The notes: generated by a model from the letters alone, not told the origin. A stretch of 64,000 nt of DNA from Pilimelia anulata (GCF_014647895.1 NZ_BMQB01000014.1:49218-113217), one strand, 5' to 3'; positions 1-9,006 are shown, counted from the stretch's first letter. Made by a program: numbers and translations.

Positions 1-140
1 ACCGCTGCGCGGACGTCAACGCCGCTTCTGGTTCCGGCCAACCGGCGCACCCAAAACTGTTTACTCGTTGAATCGGCGGCCCCGCCGGGCGGTATCGTCG
101 GATCAGCGGGGCATCGATATCGGGTCCGTTTCTTGATGGG

Positions 141-584
141 GTGAGGGCGTTGACCGAGGAGTACGAGCCGAGCGCGCTGCCGTGGGTCCGCCGCCACGTC
201 GAGCGGATCGTCCGGGCCGGCACCACCGACGGCGTCACGATCCGCGGCCTGCCGATCGTGCTGGTCACGTACCGCGGGGCGCGGACCGGCCGGCTCCGCA
301 AGACGCCGCTGATGCGCGTCGAGCACGACGGCCGGTACGCGGCGGTCGCCTCCATGGGCGGCCAGCCGAGAAACCCGCAGTGGTACGCCGGCATCGTCGC
401 GCGCCCGGACGTCGAGTTGCAGGACGGCCCGGTGACCCGGCGGTACCTGGCCCGCGAGGTCTTCGGCGACGAGAAGGCCGACTGGTGGCGGCGCGCGGTG
501 GACGCGTTCCCGGACTACGCCGACTACCAGCGCAAGACCGACCGGCAGATCCCGGTCTTCGTCCTCGAACCGGCCGGCGCGTAG
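141..584 (+). CDS. F420H2-dependent DDN-family oxidoreductase
   Basis: Small 147-residue protein of the deazaflavin-dependent nitroreductase (DDN, PF04075) family. These split-barrel proteins use reduced F420 to reduce quinones, nitro compounds or other hydrophobic substrates, often at the membrane face. The typical core is visible: a strand ending LVTYRGARTGRLRKTPLMRV (the G-A-R-T-G-x-x-R-K-T-P signature for F420 phosphate binding), followed by ASMGGQPRNPQWY and a C-terminal IPVFVLEP strand. The GTG at 141 is taken as start; a TTG nine bases downstream is an alternative. Family call is firm, substrate unknown. It converges with the next gene only 7 bases away. Confidence 0.88.
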   Translation: MRALTEEYEPSALPWVRRHVERIVRAGTTDGVTIRGLPIVLVTYRGARTGRLRKTPLMRVEHDGRYAAVASMGGQPRNPQWYAGIVARPDVELQDGPVTRRYLAREVFGDEKADWWRRAVDAFPDYADYQRKTDRQIPVFVLEPAGA

Positions 585-591
585 CGACCCC

Positions 592-1221
592 TCAGGGCGT
601 CGCCGCGAGCCGGCGCGCGCCGGGTCCGTCGAGTCGGGCCAGGGCCGCGGCGCGCCGGCCGGTGATCAGGAGCAGCAGCGCCGCCAGCGGGCCCTCGACC
701 AGCTCGCCGTCGCCGGCCGCCCACGGGTGGTCGGTGGCGCGCAGCCGGTACCCGCGCAGCCGGCGCGCGGCCCGGAACGGGAACAGGTTCGGCCACACCC
801 GGTCGACCGCGGCCGCGGCGGCGGCCAGCGGCATGTCGCGCGGGCGGCCGAGCGGGACGGCGATGTCCTGGCCGTGCACGAGGGCGTCCAGCAGCGGCTC
901 CAGCGGGCTGACCCCGGGGGCGCGCCGGCGCGAGCCGATCATGGCGCGGAGCAGGGGCGCGTACCGGTCGGTCGGCAGCGCGGCCCGCCGGATCGCCGTG
1001 TCGCGGATCATCCGGTCGAAGCTGCCGCCCGCCCGGACCAGGTCGACCACCGCCCGGCCGGGGCCGGTGTGCGCCAGGGTGAGGTGGGCCGCGACCTCGC
1101 GCACCCGCCAGCCGGCGCACAGCGACGGCGTCGCCCACTCCCGCTCGGACAGGTCGTCGAACAGGTCGGCCAGGCCCGCCCGCTCGGCCTCGACGGCCCG
1201 CCACACCTCGTCCGTGTCCAT
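592..1221 (-). CDS. Maleylpyruvate isomerase/DinB-like mycothiol-dependent family protein
   Basis: 209-residue protein with the N-terminal four-helix (DinB/MDMPI_N) pattern: acidic helix, then W-x-x-PSLCAGWRVREVAAHL, the usual signature of actinobacterial TIGR03083-type proteins. Members act as mycothiol-dependent transferases or isomerases and carry a metal site of three histidines; H of VAAHL and H of ALVHGQDI are visible. A longer reading frame runs 13 codons further upstream, but that part lies on the operator region, so the ATG at 1221 is preferred. It is divergent from a MarR regulator whose operators sit in the shared gap, so it is the likely target of that regulator. The substrate is not known. 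Confidence 0.75.
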   Translation of the reverse strand: MDTDEVWRAVEAERAGLADLFDDLSEREWATPSLCAGWRVREVAAHLTLAHTGPGRAVVDLVRAGGSFDRMIRDTAIRRAALPTDRYAPLLRAMIGSRRRAPGVSPLEPLLDALVHGQDIAVPLGRPRDMPLAAAAAAVDRVWPNLFPFRAARRLRGYRLRATDHPWAAGDGELVEGPLAALLLLITGRRAAALARLDGPGARRLAATP

Positions 1222-1240
1222 CGCCGGCTCCCCGCAGTAA

Positions 1241-1282
1241 TGGTCAGTCTCTCTGACCATTATCGGTCAGATAAGCTGACCA
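1241..1282. promoter_or_regulatory. Two tandem palindromic operators (MarR-type)
   Basis: The gap between the divergent genes holds two inverted repeats of the same word: TGGTCAG-TCTCT-CTGACCA (1241-1259) and GGTCAG-ATAAG-CTGACC (1265-1281). Arms are identical, spacers are both 5 nt and the centres are 23 bp apart. The site lies 17 bases before the MarR start and 20 before the divergent gene. This fits autoregulation by the MarR protein plus control of the divergent enzyme. Palindromes are seen; the binding protein is inferred. Confidence 0.8.
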
Positions 1283-1298
1283 TCGTCAAGGGGGTGGC

Positions 1299-1748
1299 AT
1301 GACGGAACCGAACCTCGGCCTGCTCTGCTTCATCGCGTACCGGGCGATCGAGGCGCGGGTGTTCGAGGCGGTGGCGGCCGCCGGCCACGGCGACGTGACG
1401 CCGGCGCAGGGGCGGCTGTTCGCCCAGTTGCGCCCCGAGGGCAGCCGGCTCACCGAACTCGCCGCCCGGGCCCGGGTCACCAAGCAGACCGCCGGCTTCC
1501 TCGTCGACCAGCTCGAACGCGCCGGGTACGTGGTCCGCACCCGCGACCCCGCGGACGCCCGCGCCCGGCTGGTCCGGATCGCGCCCCGCGGTGAGGCGGT
1601 GATCGCCGCCGCCCGGCGCGCGGAGGCGGCGGTCGAGGCCGAGTGGACCCGCCACCTCGGCGCCCGGGCCGCCGGGCAGCTCCGCGGCGCGCTGACCCGG
1701 CTCCGCGAGATCACCGACCCGTACCGCGAGGAGCCGGCGGACGACTGA
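1299..1748 (+). CDS. MarR-family transcriptional regulator
   Basis: 149 residues, normal MarR length. The winged-helix core is clear: QLRPEGSRLTELAARARVTKQTAGFLVDQLERAGYVVRTRDPADARARLVRIAPRG broken as helix-turn-helix (TELAARARVTKQTAGFLVDQLE) followed by the wing with the classical D-P-x-D-x-R-x-x-L-V motif. Flanking helices form the dimer interface. MarR proteins usually repress themselves and a divergent gene and release DNA on binding phenolic or lipophilic ligands. Two palindromes directly upstream (1241-1282) are the expected operators. No ligand can be deduced. Confidence 0.92.
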   Translation: MTEPNLGLLCFIAYRAIEARVFEAVAAAGHGDVTPAQGRLFAQLRPEGSRLTELAARARVTKQTAGFLVDQLERAGYVVRTRDPADARARLVRIAPRGEAVIAAARRAEAAVEAEWTRHLGARAAGQLRGALTRLREITDPYREEPADD

Positions 1749-1797
1749 TCGTCCGCCGGCCCGGGTCCCGCGGACCGCGCCGCGCACGGCCGCCGCG

Positions 1798-3240
1798 TCA
1801 GCGCGGGGCGGCGGGGAAGCGCAGGTCCGCGGTGGCGGTGCCGGTGGCCGGTACCGCGATCGGGGCGGCCGCCGCGTACGAGTCGGCGTTGTCGTGCCAG
1901 CCCCGGCTGCGGATCTCGACGCCCTCGACGGTGCTGGCCTGGACCTTCACGCTGCGGCCGCCGAGGACCGGGTGGGCGTAGGTGGCCTCGGCGTTCGTGA
2001 AGAACACGCCGGCGACCAGGCCGTCCGCGGCATCGGCGATCAGGTCGTGCCGCTCGGTGCCGGCCGGTCCGGTCACCGCACCGCCGAGGACCACGCCGGG
2101 GGCGAGCGTGAAGTCCCGCTCCACCTCGGCGCCCGCCTCGATGCGGACGGTCGCCGCGTCGCGCTCCTCCCGCGCCCCGCCGCCCCACTGGTCGGCGCCG
2201 GGCGTGCGCGTCCAGCTCGCGCCGATCCGGAACGACCAGTCGTACGGGCCGAGCGCCGGCGACTCGTAGTGGCCCGCGGCGTCGGTGTAGTAGTACCAGA
2301 CCAGGTAGTCGTTGTAGCGCAGCGATTCGTTGCTGATGGCCCCGCCGACCAGCGGCGTGCCGTCGGCGAGGTGCACCGTCCCGCGGACCGTCCCGCCGGG
2401 GTCGAAGCGCACCGTCGGGGCGGTGGTCTCCTCGCCCTCGCGGACGGTGATCTGCGCGGCCAGGTGCTCGCGGCCGGTGCCGCCGTCCGGGCCGACCCAC
2501 TGGTCGCCCAGGTCGTAGCGCGGGTCGGCGCCCGCGAGGATGCGGTAGGTGCCGGGCGGCAGCGCGTCGGTGTGCACCCAGCCCTCGGCGTCGCGCTCCT
2601 CGGCCTCGACGAACGCCCACGAGCGGTCGGGGCCCACCGTCCGGACCCACAGGTACGAGCGGTCGTCCAGGATCGCGCCCGTGCGGCCGTCGGTCATCTT
2701 CGCCCGGATCGTCCCGCCGGCGCCGAACCGCGCCGTCACGGCCGCCGGCTCGCCGGCCCGCGGGGTGGCGGCGACGAAGTCGCCGAGGCGGGAGCCGCCG
2801 CCGTCCGGCCGGACCACGATCGGCAGTGGTACGCCGACGGCCAGGCCGCGCAGCGCCACCACGCCGTCGGACGTGCACGCGCGGCTGCCCTCGTCCCCGG
2901 CGACGGTGGCGCAGAACCGGGCGACGGGCGCGCCGGTGCGCGCGTCCCGGGCCGACACGGCGAGCGCGCCGGCACCGCCGACGGTGCCGGTCGGGGTGCC
3001 GGCGCGCGGCCGCTCGGCGCTCCAGCGCGCGTACCGCGCGAGCGCCGCCGACGACAGGCCGCGGGCGGTCGGGTCCGCCGCCCCGGCCGGGCCCGGCAGC
3101 GCGGGGGCGAGCCGCTTCGCGGTCGCTGCGGTACCGGTCGCGGCGGGTGGGGCGGGATCGGCTGCGGCGGGGGCGGCGAGGGCGGCGGCACCGGTCACGG
3201 CGATCGCCAGCCCCGCGGCCAGCACGGCGGTGCGCTTCAC
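1798..3240 (-). CDS. Secreted protein with carboxypeptidase-regulatory-like repeats
   Basis: 480 residues. It starts with a Sec signal peptide (MKRTAVLAAGLAIAVTG, ending A-A-P-A-A-A-D), then about four beta-sandwich repeats of the carboxypeptidase-regulatory-like/Cna-B type. Visible repeat cores are GGTIRAKMTDGRTGAILDDR, GGTVRGTVHLADGTPLVGG and VLGGAVTGPAG, each opening with V-x-G-x-V and a D-G/D-P turn. No catalytic motif is seen, so it probably binds or scaffolds extracellular substrates. It is a paralogue of the protein at 5126-6211; both end in a strand of the type A-T-x-D-L-R-F-P. Upstream lies one of three shared LysR-type promoter boxes (3317-3373). Function unknown. Confidence 0.75.
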   Translation of the reverse strand: MKRTAVLAAGLAIAVTGAAALAAPAAADPAPPAATGTAATAKRLAPALPGPAGAADPTARGLSSAALARYARWSAERPRAGTPTGTVGGAGALAVSARDARTGAPVARFCATVAGDEGSRACTSDGVVALRGLAVGVPLPIVVRPDGGGSRLGDFVAATPRAGEPAAVTARFGAGGTIRAKMTDGRTGAILDDRSYLWVRTVGPDRSWAFVEAEERDAEGWVHTDALPPGTYRILAGADPRYDLGDQWVGPDGGTGREHLAAQITVREGEETTAPTVRFDPGGTVRGTVHLADGTPLVGGAISNESLRYNDYLVWYYYTDAAGHYESPALGPYDWSFRIGASWTRTPGADQWGGGAREERDAATVRIEAGAEVERDFTLAPGVVLGGAVTGPAGTERHDLIADAADGLVAGVFFTNAEATYAHPVLGGRSVKVQASTVEGVEIRSRGWHDNADSYAAAAPIAVPATGTATADLRFPAAPR

Positions 3241-3316
3241 GGGCGCTCCTCAACTATCGGGTGGGGAACCTGTCGGAACATCGGGGAAACAGCCGGCTAC
3301 GGCCGGTAGCTGCCGA

Positions 3317-3373
3317 CTATCGCGCCCGCCCCGGCGCGTGAGTAATCCCAAGGATCCATAGGGCACCTCTATG
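3317..3373 (-). promoter_or_regulatory. Shared exoprotein promoter box A
   Basis: Three blocks recur in the same order and spacing at 7851-7908 and 38996-39053. Here they are CTATCGC (3317-3323, GCGATAG on the coding strand, a likely -10), AATCCCA (3344-3350) and the imperfect palindrome CATAGGGCACCTCTATG (3357-3373), which has the T-N11-A form of LysR-type sites. The palindrome centre is 21 bases from the start of AATCCCA, exactly as in the other two. It could also act on the divergent MFS gene at 3500. Confidence 0.7.
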
Positions 3374-3499
3374 AGATGTCCGTACTTGCGAGCGATGCGC
3401 GTTCTTCGACCAATTACATGTATTCGTCGACGCGGCGCCGGGCCGGGTGACGTAAATCGCTGGACCTCAACCGGGCCTCAGGATCTAACGTTTCCCTTC

Positions 3500-5026
3500 A
3501 TGAGCATGATCCAGGGCGACCGGCGGACCTTCTACCAGCTCCTGGTCAGCACCCTGGTGGTGGGCGTCATCAACTTCACGGTGTGGTTCGCCATCACCTT
3601 CTACGTCTACCTGGAGACGGGCTCCGTCTTCGCCGTCGGCGTGGTCTCCGGCATCTTCCTGGTGCTCACCGCGCTGACCGGCATCTGGTTCGGCAGCCTG
3701 GTCGACCACCACGCCAAGAAGACGATGATGCAGGTCTCGGCGCTGGTCTCGCTGGCCGCGTACGCGGCGGCGCTGGTGCTGTACCAGCTCACCCCGCGGG
3801 CCGAGTTCCGGGACCCGGGCAGCGCCACCCTGTGGACGCTCATCGTGCTGCTGATGGTCGGCGTCATCGTCGGCAACATCCGGACGATCGCCCTGCCCAC
3901 GCTGGTGACGGTGCTCATCGCCGAGGAGACCCGGGACCGGGCCAACGGGCTGGTCGGCAGCACGTCGGGGGTGTCGCTGCTGGTGACGTCGGTGATCAGC
4001 GGCCTGCTGGTGGCGCTGGGCGGGATGTTCTGGGTGCTCGTCCTCGCGGTCGCGGTCCTGGTCGCGGCGGTCGTCCACCTCGCCCTGGTGCCGGTGCGCG
4101 AGCACCCCGCGGCGTCCGCGCCGGGGGAGGGCGACGCCGGTACGGCGGGGGCCGTGCGCCTGCCCGCCGTGGCCGACGCGCCGGCGGGCGCCGCGGTGCC
4201 GGCCGCCGCGGCGGGGGCGCCGGCCGCGGGCGGCGGACCGGCGGACGGCGGGCGGAAGGTGGACCTGCGGGGGACGCTGCGGGTCGTCGCCGAGGTGCCG
4301 GGCCTGATGGCGCTGATCCTGTTCTCGACGTTCAACAACTTCCTCGGCGGCGTGTTCATGGCGCTGATGGACGCGTACGGGCTGTCGCTGATGTCCGTCC
4401 GGTCCTGGGGCCTGCTGTGGGGCCTGCTGAGCACCGGCTTCATCGTCGGCGGCCTGCTGATCGCCCGGACCGGCCTCGGCCGCAACCCGCTCCGCCTGCT
4501 GCTGATCATCAACGTGGTGCTGTGGGCGGTGACGATCCTGTTCCCGCTGCGCTCGTCGATCATCATGCTGACCGCCGGCATGTACGTGTACATGCTGCTC
4601 GCCCCGTACGCCGAGGCGGCCGAGCAGACGATCCTGCAGCGGGTGGTGCCGTACGAGCGGCAGGGCCGGGTGTTCGGCTTCGCCCAGAGCGTCGAGCAGT
4701 CGGCGTCGCCGCTGACCGCGTTCCTGATCGCCCCGATCGCCGACTTCGTGATCATCCCGTTCATGACCGACGGCACCGGGGCGCGGCTGATCGGCGACTG
4801 GTTCGGCACCGGCAAGGACCGCGGGCTGGCGCTCGTCTTCGTCCTCACCGGCGTGCTCGGGCTGATCGCCTCGATCCTGGCCCTGCGCAGCCGCCAGTAC
4901 CGCCGCCTCCGCGACCGCTACACGGCCGCGGACGGCGACCCGCCTGCGGCCGGGCCGGGCACCGACGCCACCGGGCCGGACGCGGCCGGGGTCGGCGCGG
5001 AGCCCGCCCCCACCGCCCGCGGCTGA
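3500..5026 (+). CDS. MFS transporter
   Basis: 508 residues from the ATG at 3500; a longer frame opens at 3371, but its first 43 residues are basic and non-hydrophobic and precede a plausible start, so they are excluded. About twelve membrane segments are visible, the first being LVSTLVVGVINFTVWFAITF. The loop after segment 2 carries the MFS signature form GIWFGSLVDHHAKKT. A long Ala/Pro/Gly-rich cytosolic loop (about residues 195-250) separates the two halves, and the tail is again Ala/Pro-rich and disordered. Substrate cannot be read from sequence. It is divergent from a secreted-protein gene and shares its regulatory gap. Confidence 0.85.
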   Translation: MSMIQGDRRTFYQLLVSTLVVGVINFTVWFAITFYVYLETGSVFAVGVVSGIFLVLTALTGIWFGSLVDHHAKKTMMQVSALVSLAAYAAALVLYQLTPRAEFRDPGSATLWTLIVLLMVGVIVGNIRTIALPTLVTVLIAEETRDRANGLVGSTSGVSLLVTSVISGLLVALGGMFWVLVLAVAVLVAAVVHLALVPVREHPAASAPGEGDAGTAGAVRLPAVADAPAGAAVPAAAAGAPAAGGGPADGGRKVDLRGTLRVVAEVPGLMALILFSTFNNFLGGVFMALMDAYGLSLMSVRSWGLLWGLLSTGFIVGGLLIARTGLGRNPLRLLLIINVVLWAVTILFPLRSSIIMLTAGMYVYMLLAPYAEAAEQTILQRVVPYERQGRVFGFAQSVEQSASPLTAFLIAPIADFVIIPFMTDGTGARLIGDWFGTGKDRGLALVFVLTGVLGLIASILALRSRQYRRLRDRYTAADGDPPAAGPGTDATGPDAAGVGAEPAPTARG

Positions 5027-5125
5027 CCCGCCGACCGGGGCGGCTCCGGCCGGCAACGGGCGAGCCGCCGACCGGAGCGGGCGCGTGCCCGGCTCCGGCC
5101 GGCGGCTCATGGGGCGCCGGCAGTG

Positions 5126-6211
5126 CTAGTCCGTCGGGAACCGCAGGTCGATCGTGGCGGCGTCCTGCTCCGGGATGGCGACGGGTGTCGCGTCCTCGAC
5201 GGTCCGGGCCTCCCGGTGGAAGCCGGCGAACCAGGTGCTCTCGTCGATCACCGTGGTCGCCTGCACCGTCACCGTGGTCCCGCCGACGACGCGCGCGGCG
5301 TACTCCGTCTCCGCCGGCGTCCCGTTGATCCAGGCGGCGACCTGGCCGGTGCTGCTGTCGAAGAACAGGAGCTGCCGCAGCTCGCCCTTGTCCGCCGTCG
5401 GGTTGACGGCGCCGGTGACCCGGGTGCCCGGGACCAGCCGGTTGGTCCACTCCCGGGTCGTACCGGCCTCGACCCTGACGGTGGCCGCCCCGGCCGGGTT
5501 CAGCGCGCCGCCGGACCACTGCTGCGTCCCGCCCGCGGAGTCGAACGTCAGGAACCGCAGCGACCAGTCGTACGGGCCGAGGTTCGCGGCCTCGAACCGC
5601 CCCTCGTCGTCGGTGACGCCGAGGTTCAGGTTGCTGCTGTCGAAGTACCGGCTCGACTCCGCCGACGCCATCGCGTGGGCGGGCCGGCCGTCCGGGTCGA
5701 GCACGGTGACGCGCAGGCTGCCCGCGGGGTCCAGCAGGACCGGCGGCGCCGCCGCGTTCTCGCCCTCGCGCACGGTGATCATGGCGGCCAGGTGCTCCCG
5801 GCCCACGCCGCCGCGCTCGCCGACCCATTGGGCGCCGAAGCCGCCCGGGTACGGGTTGACCCACAGCCGGTACCGGCCGGGCGCCAGGCCCCCGCTGCGC
5901 ACGACGCCCTCGGCGTCCGGGATCAGCTCGGCGGCCGGGACGTCGCCGTCCACGCCGCGGACGTAGACCTCGACGTCGCCGTACGGCTTGCCGGTGGCGC
6001 GGTCGGTCACGGTGGTGGACAGCGTGCCGGTCGCCGCCCGGCCCGGGCCCCCGGGGTGCGGCGCGGCCGCGTCCGACGGGCCGGCGGGCGCGTAGACGGA
6101 CGGCCCGAGCGGACGGGGGGAGCCCCCGCCGGCCGGCGCGGCGCCGGCCGGCGAGGGCGCGGTCAGCAGCACGGCCAGGGCCGCGCCCACCGCGGAGTGG
6201 TGCAGTCGCAT
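5126..6211 (-). CDS. Secreted protein with carboxypeptidase-regulatory-like repeats (paralogue)
   Basis: 361 residues with a signal peptide (MRLHHSAVGAALAVLLTAP, Ala-rich cleavage region) and three beta-sandwich repeats; TVTDRATGKPYGDVEVYV, GSLRVTVLDPDGRPAHAMA and RVTGAVNPTADKG open them. It resembles the 480-residue protein at 1798-3240 over its C-terminal two thirds, but lost one repeat. The start lies 24 bases downstream of the stop of the M4 metalloprotease on the same strand, so the two are probably one transcript driven from promoter box B. That suggests a helper role for extracellular protein degradation, such as substrate binding. This role is inferred. Confidence 0.75.
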   Translation of the reverse strand: MRLHHSAVGAALAVLLTAPSPAGAAPAGGGSPRPLGPSVYAPAGPSDAAAPHPGGPGRAATGTLSTTVTDRATGKPYGDVEVYVRGVDGDVPAAELIPDAEGVVRSGGLAPGRYRLWVNPYPGGFGAQWVGERGGVGREHLAAMITVREGENAAAPPVLLDPAGSLRVTVLDPDGRPAHAMASAESSRYFDSSNLNLGVTDDEGRFEAANLGPYDWSLRFLTFDSAGGTQQWSGGALNPAGAATVRVEAGTTREWTNRLVPGTRVTGAVNPTADKGELRQLLFFDSSTGQVAAWINGTPAETEYAARVVGGTTVTVQATTVIDESTWFAGFHREARTVEDATPVAIPEQDAATIDLRFPTD

Positions 6212-6235
6212 GGGTGTCCTTCCCGGATGATCGGA

Positions 6236-7795
6236 TCAGCGGGCCGACGGGCAGGACTCGCCGGTGCCGGCGGGCACCGAGACGGCGTCCCACGCCTTCT
6301 GTACCGCGGCGCACTCGCCGCCGGTCGGGAACAGCTCCTTCGCGGCCGCGACCGACGCGGCGCGGGCGCTGGCGTGGGTCCACTCCGAGGTCTTGCGCAT
6401 GAGGGTGCCCATGAAGACCTTGCCGGCCTTCTGGATCCCGATGCCGGCCACGGTGCTGTTGTTGCAGGTCGGGGACTTCGGCTGCCCGTTGGTCGGGTTG
6501 GAGCCCTCGGCGAGCAGGTAGAACCAGTGGTTCTGCGGACCGGCCGCGGCGTGCACCTCGGTGTTCGGGATCTTGCTGGAGTAGCAGTTCGGGTCGCCGA
6601 CCTTCGACGGCTCGTACATGTACCGGATCGGGCCCTTGCCGATCAGGTTCGGCAGCTCGCCGACCTCGTAGTCGGGCTTGTCGGCCGGGTGGTTGGCGTA
6701 GAACTCGGTGAGCGCGCCGAAGATGTCGCCGGTGGACTCGTTCAGGCCGCCGTTCTCGTTGTCCTCCCAGTCGCCGGCGCCGCCGGGGGTGTGCTGGAAG
6801 ATGCCGTGGCCGAATTCGTGGCCGACCACGTCCATATTCGTGAGCTGCCGCTTCTTGTCCTGCGAATAGCCGAATTCGGCGTAGTCGCCGGTCCAGTAGG
6901 CGTTGACCTGCTGCAGGCCGACGCGGACCGGGAAGCCGCGGCCGGCGCCGTCCATGCCGTTGCGGCCCAGCCAGTCCTTGAGCATGTCCCATTCCTTCTG
7001 GGCGCCCCAGAGCGCGTCCGCGCAGCCGGACGGCAGGTCCATGGCGCCGCCGGTGCCGTACTCGTTGCTCGCGCTGGCGTACGGGGCGCCGTTGCGGCCG
7101 CCGCACTGCAGGCCCGGCCGGGACGGGTCGACCATCTTCCCGGCCTCGAGGCCGCCGAGGTCCTGCTTGCCGTAGTACGCGCCGTTGCCGGTGGCGTGCA
7201 CGACGTCGTTGCGGGTCCGGTCGTCGATGACCCTCCCGGACCTCGCGTCGACGACGACGTGCAGCCGGGCCGGGCGGTTCCGCCGGTCGGCGCCCGCCAC
7301 CGCCACCTCGTACGCGAGCCGGCCGGCGCCGTCGGCGACGACGACCAGGCGCGGGGTGCCGACCCGGTCGACCCGGCGGAGCTGCGCCCGCGCGGTCCGG
7401 GTCGCCGCGGCGGCCGGGATGGCGGCCCGGGTCGAGGTGACGTCCAGTTCGCGGGTCTGAGCGACCCGGGTGGACAGCACGGTGCCGGCGGCGTCGGTGA
7501 CCACGACGGCGTCGCCGCCGAGGACGGGCAGGCCGCGGTGCGTGCGCTCGTACGCGACGTACTGCAGGCCCGCGCCGGTCAGGTTCGACTGCTGGACCAG
7601 CTCGTCCGCTTCGGACAGGCGGAAGGCGGCCGGGTCGGCGGCGACCAGCCGGTCGGCGGCGGCGCCGGCCAGCAGGGCCGGGGCGGGGCGGTGGGCGGGC
7701 TCGCCGGCGGCGGCTGGGGCGGACGGGGCGGTGAGGGCGACGGCGCCGGCGACGGCGATCGTTGCTCCCGCGGCCCGCATGGCGGTGCGCTTCAC
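6236..7795 (-). CDS. Secreted M4 (thermolysin-like) metalloprotease
   Basis: 519-residue preproenzyme. A signal peptide (MKRTAMRAAGATIAVAG) is followed by an FTP/PepSY propeptide (about residues 40-200), where V-A-Y-E-R-T-H-R-G-L-P-V-L-G-G-D is the FTP core. The zinc motif is H326-E-F-G-H330, with the third ligand Glu in GGLNESTGDIFG downstream. The active-site histidine region is V-H-A-A-A-G-P-Q-N-H-W-F-Y, slightly different from thermolysin V-H-T-N-S-G-I. M4 enzymes cut before hydrophobic residues and mature by autolysis outside the cell. Downstream the carboxypeptidase-regulatory-like gene follows after 24 bases. Promoter box B (7851-7908) lies upstream, next to the divergent LysR gene. 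Confidence 0.93.
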   Translation of the reverse strand: MKRTAMRAAGATIAVAGAVALTAPSAPAAAGEPAHRPAPALLAGAAADRLVAADPAAFRLSEADELVQQSNLTGAGLQYVAYERTHRGLPVLGGDAVVVTDAAGTVLSTRVAQTRELDVTSTRAAIPAAAATRTARAQLRRVDRVGTPRLVVVADGAGRLAYEVAVAGADRRNRPARLHVVVDARSGRVIDDRTRNDVVHATGNGAYYGKQDLGGLEAGKMVDPSRPGLQCGGRNGAPYASASNEYGTGGAMDLPSGCADALWGAQKEWDMLKDWLGRNGMDGAGRGFPVRVGLQQVNAYWTGDYAEFGYSQDKKRQLTNMDVVGHEFGHGIFQHTPGGAGDWEDNENGGLNESTGDIFGALTEFYANHPADKPDYEVGELPNLIGKGPIRYMYEPSKVGDPNCYSSKIPNTEVHAAAGPQNHWFYLLAEGSNPTNGQPKSPTCNNSTVAGIGIQKAGKVFMGTLMRKTSEWTHASARAASVAAAKELFPTGGECAAVQKAWDAVSVPAGTGESCPSAR

Positions 7796-7850
7796 GGGTG
7801 CTCCTTGCGGGTGGGTGGGGATACCGGCCGGACCCGGCCAGCGCCGCCGA

Positions 7851-7908
7851 CTATCGCGCCCCGCGCCGACCGCGGAACAATCCCAGTGATCTATAACGTT
7901 CGGCTATA
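7851..7908 (-). promoter_or_regulatory. Shared exoprotein promoter box B
   Basis: CTATCGC (7851-7857), AATCCCAG (7879-7886) and the palindrome TATAACGTTCGGCTATA (7892-7908) repeat the architecture of boxes A and C, with 22 bases from block 1 to block 2 and 21 from block 2 to the palindrome centre. It lies between the M4 protease gene and the divergent LysR gene at 8026, the classical place for a LysR binding site that both activates a target and represses the regulator's own gene. Confidence 0.75.
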
Positions 7909-8025
7909 CGACGCGGTCATAATCATGGGCCGGTCAGCGATCCGCCCTTCTATTCGGACCGTCGCCGCCGCAAGCAATTCCATGGAATTCCGGGGCATGG
8001 ATATCCACAGGTATGGATGTAGCCT

Positions 8026-9006
8026 GTGCGGGTGGAGCTGGACTTCCGGCACTTGCGACTCATCCGGGCCGTCGCGAATGGCGGATCGCTGGCCGCCGCC
8101 GCGGCGGCCGTCGGAATGGCGCAGCCGTCGGCCGCGGCGGCGCTGGGCCGGGCCGAGCGCATCGTGGGCGGTCGGCTGTTCCGCCGTACCGCCGACGGGC
8201 TGGTGGCCACCGAGCTGGGCGAGGTGGTGACCGCGCACGCGCTCACCATCCTGGGCGCGCTGGAGCAGTTCGAGGAGTGCGCCGGGCAGGACGGCCGGCC
8301 GACGGTACGCATCGGCGCCACCCCGGGGCCGCTGGCCGCGGCCCTGCCGCGGATCATCGACCTGGTCCTCGACGTCACCTCCGACGTCCGGATCGGCTTC
8401 AACGGCCGCCGCTGGCTGACCATGGTGGCCGCCCGGCACCTGGACGCGGCCCTCGTCGTCGACTACCCGGCCGCCGAGCTGACCAGCCCGCACACCATCC
8501 GTCGGGTCGTCGCCGTCGAACCGCTGTTCGTCGCCCTGCCGGAGCGGCACCCGCTCGGCGACCGGGTGGAGGTCGACCTCCGCGAGCTGGCCGACGCGAC
8601 GCTCGGGGAAATGTCCGACGCCGGGCCCAGCGCCCACGAGCACCTGGTCGCCGCCTGCGCCGAGGCGGGGTTCACCCCCGCGACCGTCACCCTCGGGCTC
8701 GCCGAACTCCGCTCCTTCGCCCGGCGCCGGCACGCCGCCCTGCTGCTCCGGCCGACCAGCCAGCCGCCGCCGGGCATGGTCGCCGTGCCGCTGGCCGGTA
8801 CGCCGCTGCGGATGACCACGAGCCTGCACGTCGGCGCCGACCACCCGCTGATCGCCGAGCGCGGCGCGCGGTTGTGGTCGGAGCTGGTCGCCGCGCAGCA
8901 CCGGGTCGTCGACACCAGCCGCGTCTACCGCGCGTGGCGGGAGCGGCACCCCGACTGGCGGCTCACCCCCGGCGCGCCGCGGCCGCGCGGTACCGCCGCG
9001 CCCTGA
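8026..9006 (+). CDS. LysR-family regulator (exoprotein regulon candidate 1)
   Basis: 326 residues, normal for LysR. The N-terminal winged helix reads LDFRHLRLIRAVANGGSLAA through A-A-V-G-M-A-Q-P-S-A-A-A-A-L-G-R-A-E-R-I-V-G, with Q-P-S-x-S/A as recognition helix start and LFRRTADGLVATELG as wing. The rest is a two-lobed periplasmic-binding-type effector domain. GTG at 8026 is chosen; GTG 8032 is possible. It is divergent from the M4 protease with a T-N11-A palindrome in the gap. A very close paralogue lies at 34476-35438, next to the trypsin cluster; the DNA-binding helices are nearly the same, so they may share operators. Confidence 0.92.
   Translation: MRVELDFRHLRLIRAVANGGSLAAAAAAVGMAQPSAAAALGRAERIVGGRLFRRTADGLVATELGEVVTAHALTILGALEQFEECAGQDGRPTVRIGATPGPLAAALPRIIDLVLDVTSDVRIGFNGRRWLTMVAARHLDAALVVDYPAAELTSPHTIRRVVAVEPLFVALPERHPLGDRVEVDLRELADATLGEMSDAGPSAHEHLVAACAEAGFTPATVTLGLAELRSFARRRHAALLLRPTSQPPPGMVAVPLAGTPLRMTTSLHVGADHPLIAERGARLWSELVAAQHRVVDTSRVYRAWRERHPDWRLTPGAPRPRGTAAP

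Noticed and set aside
5123..8230. Plus-strand open frame of over 1000 codons opposite the M4 protease and its neighbour
   Set aside because: It is the antisense shadow of well-supported minus-strand genes; high G/C removes stop codons in complementary frames.
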